A stretch of 64,000 bases of DNA, from assembly GCA_002503985.1 (NCBI GenBank), contig DASW01000003.1, positions 62,001-126,000 of the forward strand, read 5' to 3'. This stretch comes from Thermoplasmata archaeon UBA61. Its GTDB lineage: Archaea > Thermoplasmatota > Thermoplasmata > Lutacidiplasmatales > UBA184. The position numbers were made by a program, and so were the translations under genes. The notes beneath the pieces are model-generated. The model did not search any database. It had not been told where the DNA came from and was given only the letters and a program-made list of their open reading frames with translations. Shown in pieces: positions 7,226-16,250 of this stretch (its first letter is position 1; every line of letters starts with the position of its first letter).

Positions 7226-8803
7226 ATGGTTCGGCGGATGGGGCTGCGCCGGGCAGGCGCCATCTGGGTACTGTTCGTTCTCTGCGCTTCCGTCTTTCTC
7301 GCCGTAGTCGGCGTCCCATCTCCGGCACAGGCCGCTGCCCCCGCTCCGCTGGCGACGGCGCTCTCAGACGATTTCACGCACGATACCAGTCTGAATGCCA
7401 ATCTGTGGGCAATCAATGGACCGGTCGCGTTGAACTTCTCGAACAACAACTGCCCCGGCTGCTCCAACATCTCCCCGACCCCCAGTTTCTCCTCGGCGGG
7501 CATGGAGATCGCGGACGCGAATGGGAGTTCAGTGATCGGCGCGATCCAGAGCGTCCAGAACTTCACGCCCCCGCTCACGGTGACGGCCCTCGTCAAAGGG
7601 CTCGTATCGGATGGGCATCCTTTCGTCTTTGGGATCAGTTCTCAAGATGGCTCGTCCGGCGTTCAGGTCACCGGCAACCTGAACCCGAATGATTGCAGCG
7701 CGGAGAACAGCTGCGGAAACCCCTCCTCGTGCGGTACTCCAGCCAACTCCTCCATCCAGCCGAACCAGTGCTACTACGGCATCTACGCGCGGGCGGGATC
7801 GAACGGTGGCGACTGGAAGAAGACGCCCGCACTGGACCCGACCCCCGCCTTGCAAATCGTCTACACTCTGACGATCGCCGTGGACAGTTCGGGAAACGCG
7901 CAGTTCAACGTCAGCGCGGGAGGCCAGTTCCTCGGACAGGCGACGGCTCAGGTCGGAACCGGTCCGTTCTACATCATCATCGCGCAGTCTGAGGGAACGC
8001 CCGTTCCCGGCCCCGGGCCCAACAGCGCCGTCTGGATGTCGGTCACCCTGACCCCGTCAGCGACCCTCTCGCCACCCTCTTCGAGTTCTTCGTCGGAAAT
8101 CTCCTCGAACGAGTGGATTCTCATCATCGTCATCGTGGTCGCGGCTCTGCTCGTCCTCCTCGTCGTGGGGAGACGCCGCGGGCGTGAGTTGACGGTCACG
8201 GTACTGGACTCCGGTACGCTCTCACCCATCCCGGGAGCCGAAGTTTCGGCCGATGGTCCGAAGAGCTTCTCGGGCAGCACGGGGACGAATGGAAGGATTG
8301 CCTTCGGAGGCGTGAAATCCGGCGCGTATGCGGTCAAAGCCGGTGCCCCTGGATACGCTTCACCTCCCCCCGTGACGATTCCCGTGGGGAGGGCCGCGGC
8401 GCACACCGTGAGACTGGACTCGATCACACCGCCTGCTCCGGTAGCGGTGGTCTCTCCGACCCCGGTCGTGGGACCGACCCGCCCATCGCAGGAGCCGGCC
8501 CCGGTCCCACCCCTCCCGCCGACACCCGCCCCGGCGGTTGCGCCGTCGGTTCCTGTGCCTTCCCCGGCCCCTCCGGCGCCCGAAGAAGAGGAGGGCTTTG
8601 GCGGAGAGAGGATCCGCGCAATCATCGAGACGTTCCGAGCGAAGGGGGCCCTGAGTCCGGAATCGGCCCTCACGGCCCAAGAGCTCGGCTTGTCCCGGAT
8701 CTTCGTGCGGATCATGAAACGACGGAGAGGGAAGACCAAGGTCTTCGTCGAGGTCAACGGGAAGTACTATCTCGACGAGAACGCACTGCGGGCGATGAAG
8801 TAG
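7226..8803 (+). CDS. Membrane-anchored surface protein with intracellular beta-sandwich and winged-helix-like domain
   Basis: A 525-residue protein with a Sec signal peptide (residues 1-36, AQA-like cleavage site). An extracellular beta-rich domain of about 230 residues, with several Cys and a concanavalin/LamG-like look (DDFTHDTSLNANLWAING), is followed by a Ser-rich stalk. A helix at about 297-317 then leads to RRRGRE, a positive stop that puts the rest inside. Residues 322-398 resemble a carboxypeptidase-regulatory (PEGA-like) beta-sandwich. A Pro-rich linker follows, and the last 70 residues look like a winged helix (SPESALTAQELGLSRIF, then KYYLDENALRAM). The function is unknown; a surface sensor passing a signal inward is one reading. 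Confidence 0.72.
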   Translation: MVRRMGLRRAGAIWVLFVLCASVFLAVVGVPSPAQAAAPAPLATALSDDFTHDTSLNANLWAINGPVALNFSNNNCPGCSNISPTPSFSSAGMEIADANGSSVIGAIQSVQNFTPPLTVTALVKGLVSDGHPFVFGISSQDGSSGVQVTGNLNPNDCSAENSCGNPSSCGTPANSSIQPNQCYYGIYARAGSNGGDWKKTPALDPTPALQIVYTLTIAVDSSGNAQFNVSAGGQFLGQATAQVGTGPFYIIIAQSEGTPVPGPGPNSAVWMSVTLTPSATLSPPSSSSSSEISSNEWILIIVIVVAALLVLLVVGRRRGRELTVTVLDSGTLSPIPGAEVSADGPKSFSGSTGTNGRIAFGGVKSGAYAVKAGAPGYASPPPVTIPVGRAAAHTVRLDSITPPAPVAVVSPTPVVGPTRPSQEPAPVPPLPPTPAPAVAPSVPVPSPAPPAPEEEEGFGGERIRAIIETFRAKGALSPESALTAQELGLSRIFVRIMKRRRGKTKVFVEVNGKYYLDENALRAMK

Positions 8804-9080
8804 GTCGCAGCAGGGGCGCGCGCTATCGGGGGAGGTCGGCCCCAGCCAAACTCGACGATTCCACGGGCCGGATTCTGACGAGGCGGGCGCGGGGAGACTC
8901 GCCCAAAGGATTGGGCGGTCGGTATCATCCTTCACAGGAGAAGGAACCTGGAGGATCGATTCGAGCGCTCGATCGTACCCCTGTGCGGGGACGCGCGAGG
9001 CCGTTGGCACGACCACAATCAGCGTGACGGGATGGCGTACGGAGATGTGTAGCAAACCCACACGCGGCGGGTTGTCCGAA
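8804..9080. other. Intergenic region without recognised gene
   Basis: This 277-base gap between convergent genes shows no convincing coding frame, tRNA or strong hairpin. It contains the 3' ends of both neighbours and nothing else I can name. Confidence 0.5.
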
Positions 9081-9575
9081 CTAAATCAACGGTGCCGTGT
9101 AGGTTCCTTGAATCGTGACGTTCACATAGTTTGATGACGCGATGTCAAAATACATTGTCGAGGTGCCGCCTGGGCCCAAGGGCATTTCGCCGCTGAAGTG
9201 GAAGGACCCGCTGGAATTAGTGTCGCTCTGGCAGGATGTCCCGTATTCGACAAGCATGAGAATCACGCTCCCATCTGCTGTCGCCCAGCTGCCGGACACA
9301 TCCGAGCCCGTCGGGACCCAGAGGACGGCAAACCCCGAGTCGTTCGCGTAGATTCTTTGCGAGAGTGCCGTCGAGGATGGCAGCAGAAGAGCGGAAACTA
9401 CCGTGATCGAGTAGGATCGAGGGGTGAGCGGGATCGTCGCGAGAAGGTAGAGGACGAGCAGCATCGCCACGATTCCGATGGCAACGACAATGCGCCTTCG
9501 ACGGGTCCAATGTTCGCGATACACGGCGGCCCCTGGGAGATGCCTTGCAGAAGGGAGATTCCAAGGGGTGCTCAT
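9081..9575 (-). CDS. Hypothetical membrane-anchored extracellular protein
   Basis: A 164-residue protein with a basic stretch (RRRR, residues 25-28), one helix at about 29-49 and a beta-rich, Ser/Thr/Gly-rich outer domain of about 110 residues holding several N-x-S/T sites. The domain resembles small archaeal surface proteins with an immunoglobulin-like fold, but I recognise no family. The ATG at 9575 is preferred; a GTG at 9629 would add 18 charged residues. It stands alone between a convergent gene and tRNA-Arg. Confidence 0.6.
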   Translation of the reverse strand: MSTPWNLPSARHLPGAAVYREHWTRRRRIVVAIGIVAMLLVLYLLATIPLTPRSYSITVVSALLLPSSTALSQRIYANDSGFAVLWVPTGSDVSGSWATADGSVILMLVEYGTSCQSDTNSSGSFHFSGEMPLGPGGTSTMYFDIASSNYVNVTIQGTYTAPLI

Positions 9576-9710
9576 GGTGGCACGCGGTTCGGTCGAGTTC
9601 GATCGCTTTCTGAGGATTCGCATCCTCACTCTTGGTTCTTTCGAAGGGCCGACGGATTACCGAGGCTCCTTCGAGGATCCGCGCGCGGCCGTTGACCGGA
9701 CAAGAAGCAC

Positions 9711-9785
9711 CGGGCGCGGAGGGATTTGAACCCTCGACCGCCGGGTTAGGAACCCGGTGCCCTATCCAGACTAGGCTACGCGCCC
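9711..9785 (-). tRNA. tRNA-Arg (anticodon CCT)
   Basis: The minus strand folds into a full cloverleaf. The acceptor stem GGGCGCG pairs with CGCGCCC, with a G discriminator. The anticodon stem CCGGG/CCCGG encloses the loop TTCCTAA, which gives anticodon CCT and reads AGG. The T-arm is GGGTTCAAATCCC. There is no intron and the 3' CCA is not encoded. Confidence 0.96.
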
Positions 9786-9813
9786 TCACTGTCGGTTTCC
9801 CGAAGAGAGGATA

Positions 9814-10887
9814 TCATGGCTTCGACGGAGCCACAGACGGCTCCGGGGCCAGCAACCGGTCGTACCGGTGGTCCACCTGGGCCACGAACCCGCCCGCGGA
9901 CTCTTGCAAGATCTCGATCCCCTCGAGGTATTCGCGCAACGTCGGCAGGACCGGCCGCCGAGGGCTTCGGGGGTCGGGGGGCGGCGGGTTCGAGCCGCCG
10001 AGAGCGCTCAGCAGCCAGCGGCCCGAGCCCACGACGAAGAGGAACGGATAGACCCGGCATTCCCGTGTCAACGTGGCGAAAAGGCCTTCCGGCCGGGCGC
10101 CCGCCTTCGGCGAGCCGGAGAGGAACACGACGTGGTCGGCGCTCTTCCCCCGGTGCTCGGGGACGCGCGCGGGGTCGAGAAGGGTACGATGGGTCACCCA
10201 GCCCTTCGCGAGCATCTTCCGCTGCGAGAAAGGTAGTCCGAACGGGCCCACGAGGTGGCCCCCCCGGCCCTGGTCGGCCGCCACGAACGGCCGACGGAGG
10301 AGCTCCCCGACCGCCCAGCGCTGGTGAGCGCTCAACGAGGTCTCCTCGTTCGCGCCGTCCTTTTCGGAGAGCGCCCCGCCGAGCCCGTGCGGGTACGCCA
10401 ACGTCCCCTCGAGCCCCGCGAGGTGGCACCAAAGTCCCTCGAAATCGAAGTAGACCGGCACGGTCGGCGCGTCGGCGCGGACGGTCACCGACCAGGGCGC
10501 GGCGGCCAAGCGGCTCGCCTCGACCCGGGCGAGCAGGCGCTTCGCTTCGTTGGGCTGCGTATGGAACGTCACCGCGAGGGCGGTCTGGGCTCCGGACCAG
10601 AGGACCACGTTGCCGGAGTCCCCGGCGACGGTCCGCCCGAACTCCTCGACCCGGTCGGCGAACGGCCGAGCAACCAGGAACGTGACCCACGGGCGGCCCA
10701 GCGGGACCGGGTGAGGGATGTACCGATCTCGTAGCCAGCCCTCCTGGTAGGCTCGTCGGCGGACCGCGTGGTAGGTCGACCGCGGCACGGGCACCTGCCG
10801 GAGGCGCTCGCGTTCCCGGTCGGGGCGAGCGGCCAGGAGGACAGCGATGACGCGAGCCTCCGCGTCCGTCAGGGCTCTCAGGGTCAC
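9814..10887 (-). CDS. Hypothetical protein with N-terminal HTH
   Basis: A 357-residue protein. Residues 1-65 look like a winged helix: a helical start (TDAEARVIAVLLAA), then VPRSTYHAVRRRAYQEGWL as the recognition part. The middle (70-150) has the alternating pattern of a small alpha/beta domain, with WVTFLVARPFADRVEEF and a later WSVTVRA strand, a layout recalling Lrp-like regulators. The C-terminal half is unfamiliar. A GGGGGGTC stretch precedes the GTG start. The gene lies 28 bases upstream of tRNA-Arg on the same strand. A DNA-binding regulator is likely, but its target is unknown. Confidence 0.6.
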   Translation of the reverse strand: MTLRALTDAEARVIAVLLAARPDRERERLRQVPVPRSTYHAVRRRAYQEGWLRDRYIPHPVPLGRPWVTFLVARPFADRVEEFGRTVAGDSGNVVLWSGAQTALAVTFHTQPNEAKRLLARVEASRLAAAPWSVTVRADAPTVPVYFDFEGLWCHLAGLEGTLAYPHGLGGALSEKDGANEETSLSAHQRWAVGELLRRPFVAADQGRGGHLVGPFGLPFSQRKMLAKGWVTHRTLLDPARVPEHRGKSADHVVFLSGSPKAGARPEGLFATLTRECRVYPFLFVVGSGRWLLSALGGSNPPPPDPRSPRRPVLPTLREYLEGIEILQESAGGFVAQVDHRYDRLLAPEPSVAPSKP

Positions 10888-11005
10888 GACCCCCCGGAGT
10901 TGCGACAGTGTAGCACGGCGTCCAAACCCTGGGGTCCGGCCCGGAGCGTCCGTTTAAGGGACGGGGATTTCATGATTGCTCACCAAGGAGCCGCTCGGAG
11001 GAACG

Positions 11006-12478
11006 ATGGCGATGCACGCACCGGTCAAGGGGCTTCCCGTCCTCCTCGCCGTAGTAATGGCAGTCCTCATGGTATTTGTTGTCGCGTCGGCATCGGTCGA
11101 AGCGACCCCGGTGTCGCCCACATCGTCACCGGTGGGTACTTGGTCCTACGGTGTCGTGAAGACCGTCTCGGTGGGACCGCTGCCCTCCGCCACCGACCCC
11201 AACTGGTTGTACCAGGGCACGGCGACATTCGGCTACACGGTCACGAGCTGGCTCAACAACACTTCGAACACGACCTTCGAGCTCACCATCCTACGCACGA
11301 TGGGCGCCGCGTTCTCCGTCGAGTTCTGTCTCAAGTCCTGCTCCTCGCCCGCGGACTGGGTGAACCTCTCCTACCGTGCCTGGGAGTCCACGACCGGGAT
11401 CTCGAATTTCACGACCCAAGGGTCGGTACTCGAGGGCAAGCAGGCCGTTCCGGCGGTCGGACTCCAGAGCTCCAACGTGTGGGTCCGCTCCAACCTGACC
11501 GAGACCTACGACGCGCACCTTCCGGCTCTCAATTGGCCGACCGACAAGACGCGGTACCTCAGCGGCGCCATCGGGGGGCGCGCGGCCGTCACGTTCACCC
11601 CAGCCCTCGGCCTATTCCCCACGACGCTCACCCCCGGGACGTCCTGGAACTCGACCAGCGCGTTCCAGGCCATGGGGGCGGCGAACTATTCCTACTACTA
11701 CGGTGCCCACGGACCGGGACCGTCCCACTCCACGATCATCGGTCCCATCTTGGGACCCCTTTCGGTCGCGTCTCACGGGACCGTGGCGGTCGACGGCGCC
11801 TACACGGTCGGGAGCTCCGTCAACCTCGGCGGGGTCACCTACCCGGCGATCAACCTCACCGTCATCGGTCCGTTCAGTGTTCGGGAGGGGGTCATCTTCG
11901 TCCCGAACTCGACCGACCTCTTTGGGAGCTCGAGCTTCGCGGCGACCGGGAACGCGAGCGGAACAACGACCGTCCAGCAGTCCAACCTCGACCTGCGAGC
12001 GCTCGGAAGCGGCCACTTCGGACTCGCGGCCTCGAGCTGGCGCCTTGTCACAAATTCCGCCAATCCCTACGATTCGGCGGCCAGCGCCCAAGTGTCCCCT
12101 TCGCAGATCGCTCCGGAGACGTCCAGCAGCAGCAACCCCGTTTCCACCGTAACCCTGCAAGGGGAACCTGAGACATCCACACAGGTGACATCGACACAAC
12201 AGTGCCTGACCGCGGGCGTCGGATGTCCCGCAAGCGGCGGCAACTCCTCGCCCCGCGCCTTCCTGGGCGCGGTCGTAGTCATCGGGGCCGTTGCGGCCGT
12301 CTCAGCTCTCCTCGTGCTCGCTGTCGTTACTCGCCGGCGCAGTGTTCCGCCCCCCGCCTACCCGAACGCGGTCCTCTATCCCCCCGGCGTGGCGGGACCC
12401 GTGACGCCGGCGAGGGCTCCGGCAACCCCGGGCGCGCCCCCGGCTCCCGAGGACGACCCTCTCGACCACCTTTGGTGA
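11006..12478 (+). CDS. Membrane-anchored extracellular protein
   Basis: A 490-residue surface protein with a signal peptide (residues 1-33, ending near VASASVEA). A large extracellular region is rich in Thr, Ser, Asn and Tyr and has many N-x-S/T sites and beta-strand patterns. A single helix at about 419-442 is followed by TRRRS and a short Pro/Ala-rich cytoplasmic tail. The start is ATG at 11006, with GGAGG at 10997-11001; the frame opens earlier at 10976. No enzyme motif is visible. It resembles the other single-helix anchored proteins of this window and is probably part of the cell surface. Confidence 0.68.
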   Translation: MAMHAPVKGLPVLLAVVMAVLMVFVVASASVEATPVSPTSSPVGTWSYGVVKTVSVGPLPSATDPNWLYQGTATFGYTVTSWLNNTSNTTFELTILRTMGAAFSVEFCLKSCSSPADWVNLSYRAWESTTGISNFTTQGSVLEGKQAVPAVGLQSSNVWVRSNLTETYDAHLPALNWPTDKTRYLSGAIGGRAAVTFTPALGLFPTTLTPGTSWNSTSAFQAMGAANYSYYYGAHGPGPSHSTIIGPILGPLSVASHGTVAVDGAYTVGSSVNLGGVTYPAINLTVIGPFSVREGVIFVPNSTDLFGSSSFAATGNASGTTTVQQSNLDLRALGSGHFGLAASSWRLVTNSANPYDSAASAQVSPSQIAPETSSSSNPVSTVTLQGEPETSTQVTSTQQCLTAGVGCPASGGNSSPRAFLGAVVVIGAVAAVSALLVLAVVTRRRSVPPPAYPNAVLYPPGVAGPVTPARAPATPGAPPAPEDDPLDHLW

Positions 12479-12588
12479 CCGCACCACCGTCCCCGCGCTG
12501 GGTGCCCGGTCGATACAGCCATCGATCGACCGTCGGATGTTCGGGCATCGCGGCCCAGAAAGGGCCCTGATCCTCCCGACGCGTCGCT

Positions 12589-13884
12589 CTAGCTCGGTGA
12601 CGAGGAGCGCGGAGGCGGCGGCGTCCGAGTGGTGATCGGGTATCGAAGAATGGCCGCGACGCCCCGGAACGCCTTCACGAGGAGCTCGCCCTCTTCGCTC
12701 TCGGTGGAGACCAGACGGGCCGTCGCGGCCGACTCCGCGGCCCGGCGGAAGAGCCCCTCCACGTAGTCCTCGCTCGACTTCTCGCTCACCGTTCGCTGGC
12801 CACATTTCGGGCACGGCCCGTCGAGGACCGCGTCGATCGCCTCGTCCGCGAGCGACCGCTCGAACTCGTGCTCGCACGCGGTGCACCGGAAGCGCACCCG
12901 CTGCTGTCGCAGGCCCTCGGAAACGATCAGGATGTCGACCGCGCCGAGGTCGAGGGCGTGGTTGACGTCAACCTCGCCGTACGCCGCGAGACCCGACTCC
13001 GCCTTGCGGATCTCGTTGAGGAGCCGCTGGATGAGCCGCTTCTCTTCGGTGAGCTCGAGGCCGTGGAGCGTCTGGGTCGCCTTCTCGACGAGCTCCCGGA
13101 GACCGTACTCGTCCGTGTAACCGGTGTCGAACAGCGGTTGGACGACCTTCTGCTGGAGCTCGTATTGAAGGTAGCCCTCTTTGAAGAAGTACTCCTTCGT
13201 GGCCCCCGGCCCTCCAAGGAGGATCCCCTTCAGCTGCTCCTTGCGGGGCAGGAAGAGCTCGCTGGACATCTCCGCGATCTTGACGAAGAACTCGTGCGCG
13301 GCGTGCTCGATCATCCGCTCGAAGCGGTGCTGCGACTGACCCCCGCGCCCGTGCTTACTCGGGACCAGGGACGAGCGGTTGCGGAGCGGTTCGACCCGCT
13401 TTCCCCGAAGGAGACCGAGGGTGACCTCGGCCCGGTCCATGACGATGAGCCCCCAGACGTCCGGCTCGTGGACCATCGCGAGAAGGGGGTCGAGGAAGAA
13501 CGACGAGTCGCATCGGTAGAGGTAGGTGTTGAGCGGTTCCGGGGGCTCGACGATGAACGTTACCGGCTCGGACTTGTCCGCTCCGATCGCCTTGTTGCCG
13601 ACGAAGAACGCCACCCCGTTCGTCGGCGGCTCCTTGAAGCCACGGACCCGTCCCATGAGCGATTCGATCGCCCACATCACGTTCTTGCGGGTCGTCCGGC
13701 TCTTGATATTGGAGCTCTGCGCGTACTCGTTCCGCAGGTAGCTCATGACGTCCGAGACCTGCTTTCCCGGCGAGACGTAGAGGCTGATCAGTTCCGTAGC
13801 ACGCCCCCGGCAGGCCGCGATCTCGTCCAGCTTCCGCTGGAACGAGTACCGGGCGAGTTGCAGGTCGGCCGACGGGGCGCTCAT
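12589..13884 (-). CDS. prf1: Peptide chain release factor aRF1
   Basis: This 431-residue protein is the archaeal class I release factor, which reads all three stop codons. Domain 1 carries the NIKS motif at residues 59-62 and a YxCxxxF motif at 123-129, both used in stop codon recognition. Domain 2 has GRGGQS, with the GGQ at 181-183 that triggers peptide release. Domain 3 has a CTAC...CPKC zinc-binding insert near 338-375. The start is ATG at 13884 (a GTG two codons earlier is possible). A TATA-like TTTAG about 24 bases upstream indicates a nearly leaderless transcript. Confidence 0.97.
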   Translation of the reverse strand: MSAPSADLQLARYSFQRKLDEIAACRGRATELISLYVSPGKQVSDVMSYLRNEYAQSSNIKSRTTRKNVMWAIESLMGRVRGFKEPPTNGVAFFVGNKAIGADKSEPVTFIVEPPEPLNTYLYRCDSSFFLDPLLAMVHEPDVWGLIVMDRAEVTLGLLRGKRVEPLRNRSSLVPSKHGRGGQSQHRFERMIEHAAHEFFVKIAEMSSELFLPRKEQLKGILLGGPGATKEYFFKEGYLQYELQQKVVQPLFDTGYTDEYGLRELVEKATQTLHGLELTEEKRLIQRLLNEIRKAESGLAAYGEVDVNHALDLGAVDILIVSEGLRQQRVRFRCTACEHEFERSLADEAIDAVLDGPCPKCGQRTVSEKSSEDYVEGLFRRAAESAATARLVSTESEEGELLVKAFRGVAAILRYPITTRTPPPPRSSSPS

Positions 13885-13985
13885 ATCCACCCCGTGGCCC
13901 CTCGAGAACTAAACAGCTCCGGGGCTAGCGCATTAGGGAGGACCCATCCCGCCGGGAACGGCCACCCGTTCCCCGGGCTGCGGAG

Positions 13986-14303
13986 TCAGAGCAGGCGTCG
14001 GATGTGTTCGTCGATGACCTCTTCCGGGTAGGCCCCGACGATCCGGTCGACGAGCTTTCCCTGTTTGTAGAAGAGGAGCGTCGGAATGCTCATGATCCCG
14101 AGAGCGCCGGCCTTCTCGCCGTTGTCGTCGGAGTTCATCTTGCCGAACGCCACCTTGCCCTTGTAGCGCTCGCTCAGGCGGTCGACGATCGGAGAGACCA
14201 TCCGGCACGGGCCGCACCACGGGGCCCATACATCGATGACGGCGGCCTGATTGTCTTGCGCGAAACGATCGTAATTGACGTCACCGACTTCTTGCACGCT
14301 CAT
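13986..14303 (-). CDS. trxA: Thioredoxin
   Basis: A 105-residue classical thioredoxin with the WCGPC redox motif (C30 and C33), the buried Asp in VIDVWAPW and the cis-proline in SIPTLLFY. It reduces disulfides in the cytoplasm and is a plausible electron donor for MsrB encoded in this window. It is a single gene with a TATA-like TTTTAATAG about 35 bases upstream. Confidence 0.95.
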   Translation of the reverse strand: MSVQEVGDVNYDRFAQDNQAAVIDVWAPWCGPCRMVSPIVDRLSERYKGKVAFGKMNSDDNGEKAGALGIMSIPTLLFYKQGKLVDRIVGAYPEEVIDEHIRRLL

Positions 14304-14444
14304 CGAGCTGCCTCGACCCCATCGAGGTGTCCCGGCTATTAAAACGTGCTCTGGCGTCAGGGAAACCGACGGGTGCCGACTTCCCCTCGGACCCGTTGTC
14401 GCGCCCGACCCGGTCGAAGTGTCTTTGTAGATTGGAGGTGATTC

Positions 14445-15263
14445 GTGGACGTGTCGTTCTTTTCGAGTACTCGAGGCGACTCGGGCCTATCGACGAGCCT
14501 TGGCGCGCGGGCCGGGGAGTCCGTGCCCTATGTGGACCGAACCCGCACGCCGTCGGTGGTCCTTTCCCCGGCCGCGCGCAAAGGGATCCGCCAACGGATG
14601 CTGCTCTTCCGTCAGGCATCCCTCGACCGGATCTCTGCGCTGACCGGTACCTCGCTCTCGGACCTCGGTCGGTTCCGACGCGAGCTGCGGGAGACCGGCC
14701 TTCCCGACATGCTGCTGGACCGGGGGGCCGGGGTCGCGTTCACCCGCGAGCTCCCGCAGGGAGCTCTCCTCTACCTGATCGTTCGCGCGGCCCACCCGCG
14801 TCGCGTGGTCGAGACCGGAGTTCGCCCCGGCTACTCCACGGCGTGGATCCTCGCGGCGCTCGACGCCAACCGCGAGGGCGAGCTCACATCGCTCGGGCCC
14901 GGGCCGATCACGGGCCGGTCCTCGGGCGTGAAGGACGTCACCGTGGGGCAGTTCGTTCCCCCGTCGCTACGGACCCGGTGGACCCTCGCGCTCGGCAACA
15001 ACGAGGAACGGCTTCGACAGATCCTGGCGGGCTCCGACGGGGTGGACCTCTTTTTCTACGACAACGGTCCCGTCGCATCCCGCGCCCGTTTCGAGCTCCG
15101 GGCGGCGTGGGAAGTACTCTCCCCCCGAGGCATCCTGCTCGCCCACCATATCGAGGCCAACTCCGCGTGGGCCGACTTCTGCCGGAACCAGGGAATGTCA
15201 CCGCAGACGCTCGACCCGGGCCCGCCCCCGATGGGAGCGCTCGCGGTCCGGTCGCCGACGTAG
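14445..15263 (+). CDS. Class I SAM-dependent methyltransferase-like protein
   Basis: A 272-residue protein. Residues around 117-135 (RRVVETGVRPGYSTAWIL) form motif I of a Rossmann methyltransferase, and a later strand, VDLFFYDNGPV, fits motif IV. It looks like the Methyltransf_24 family that acts on sugars, small molecules or lipids. The GTG start at 14445 is supported by GGAGGTGA at 14434-14441. The helical N-terminal 90 residues may bind substrate. Neighbours are unrelated and convergent genes follow, so the substrate is unknown. Confidence 0.75.
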   Translation: MDVSFFSSTRGDSGLSTSLGARAGESVPYVDRTRTPSVVLSPAARKGIRQRMLLFRQASLDRISALTGTSLSDLGRFRRELRETGLPDMLLDRGAGVAFTRELPQGALLYLIVRAAHPRRVVETGVRPGYSTAWILAALDANREGELTSLGPGPITGRSSGVKDVTVGQFVPPSLRTRWTLALGNNEERLRQILAGSDGVDLFFYDNGPVASRARFELRAAWEVLSPRGILLAHHIEANSAWADFCRNQGMSPQTLDPGPPPMGALAVRSPT

Positions 15264-15273
15264 CGCGACCGGC

Positions 15274-15801
15274 TCAGCGCTCGAGCTCTTCGACCAGGTG
15301 GACTGCCGCGGGAACGATCAGTTTCTCGATGGCGGTACGCACCGCTCGCTCGCTTCCCGGGAGGGTGAAGACGGGTTTTCCCTGGAGCACGAACAGCGCC
15401 GCCCGACTGATGATCGCGAGCGGCCCCACCTCTTGGAAGCTCAGCGAACGGTAGACCTCGCCGAACCCATCGAGCTTGCGGCCTCCCATCACCTCGAGCG
15501 CGTTCACCGTAAGGTCCCGGGAGCTCACGCCGGTCCCGCCCACGGTGATCACCGCTTCGACGCCGACCTCTTTCAGCCAGGGTTCGAGCCGCTCCCGCAC
15601 GTCCGCGATGGAGTTCGCGACGAGCGCGTAGTGGATGACCCGGTGGCCGGCCTGGGTGAGCAGGTCGCGGGCCAGGTGCCCGGACGGGTCGTCCTGTTCG
15701 GTGTGCGTGTCCGATACGGAGAGGACCGCGATTCCGAGGGCTCGGTCGCCGTGGAGATGGTGGCGGCTCGACGCGTCGGAGGGTGCCTTGGTTTCGTTCA
15801 T
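15274..15801 (-). CDS. moaB: Molybdenum cofactor biosynthesis protein MoaB/MogA family
   Basis: A 175-residue protein that adenylylates molybdopterin before metal insertion. It has the family pattern: a SVSDTHTEQDDPSG N-terminal loop, then VITVGGTGVSSRDLT, the hallmark GGTG molybdopterin-binding motif, and a C-terminal LPGSERAVRTA segment. The N-terminal 20 residues are a His/Ser-rich tail. The ATG at 15801 overlaps the stop of moaC by four bases; the longer frame to 15909 only runs into moaC. Confidence 0.92.
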   Translation of the reverse strand: MNETKAPSDASSRHHLHGDRALGIAVLSVSDTHTEQDDPSGHLARDLLTQAGHRVIHYALVANSIADVRERLEPWLKEVGVEAVITVGGTGVSSRDLTVNALEVMGGRKLDGFGEVYRSLSFQEVGPLAIISRAALFVLQGKPVFTLPGSERAVRTAIEKLIVPAAVHLVEELER

Positions 15802-16247
15802 GATGCCTCTTTCCGGGACTTCGCCTTCGAGACGACCCGCACGGGCCCGAGGGAAGTCGTCGGATAGAGGCCTCGCGCATCCTTCTCGAGGTACTTGACC
15901 ATGTCCCATACGGTGAGCAGAGCGACGCTCGCCCCGACGAGCGCTTCCATCTCGACGCCGGTGCGGTCGACGGTTTCGGCCTCGACCCGGACGCGAACTC
16001 CCTGGCGGGAGAGCTCGAGGTCGACCGAGCTCGCGGTCAGCGGCACCGCGTGGCAGTGCGGAATGAGGTCGGAGGTCCGCTTCATGGCGAGCAGTCCGGC
16101 GAGTTCCCCTGCGGCGAGAGGGTCGCCCTTCTCGACCCGACGGGCTCGGATCGCGTTCCGCGTCGAGGGCTTCGTGCGCAGTTCGCCAACGGCGACCGCG
16201 CGACGATGGACCCGCGGTTTCGCCCCGACGTCACGCTGTCGGGCCAT
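15798..16247 (-). CDS. moaC: Cyclic pyranopterin monophosphate synthase MoaC
   Basis: A 149-residue MoaC, which together with MoaA converts GTP to cyclic pyranopterin monophosphate. The family signatures KRTSDLIPHCHAVPL and TGVEMEALVGASVAL are intact, including the active-site His pair and the late Lys in WDMVKYLEKD. It sits three bases after the RFC gene and overlaps moaB by four bases, so molybdopterin genes share a transcript with a replication gene. The usual N-terminal strand is altered to a basic stretch. Confidence 0.95.
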   Translation of the reverse strand: MARQRDVGAKPRVHRRAVAVGELRTKPSTRNAIRARRVEKGDPLAAGELAGLLAMKRTSDLIPHCHAVPLTASSVDLELSRQGVRVRVEAETVDRTGVEMEALVGASVALLTVWDMVKYLEKDARGLYPTTSLGPVRVVSKAKSRKEAS

Positions 16248-16250
16248 GGA

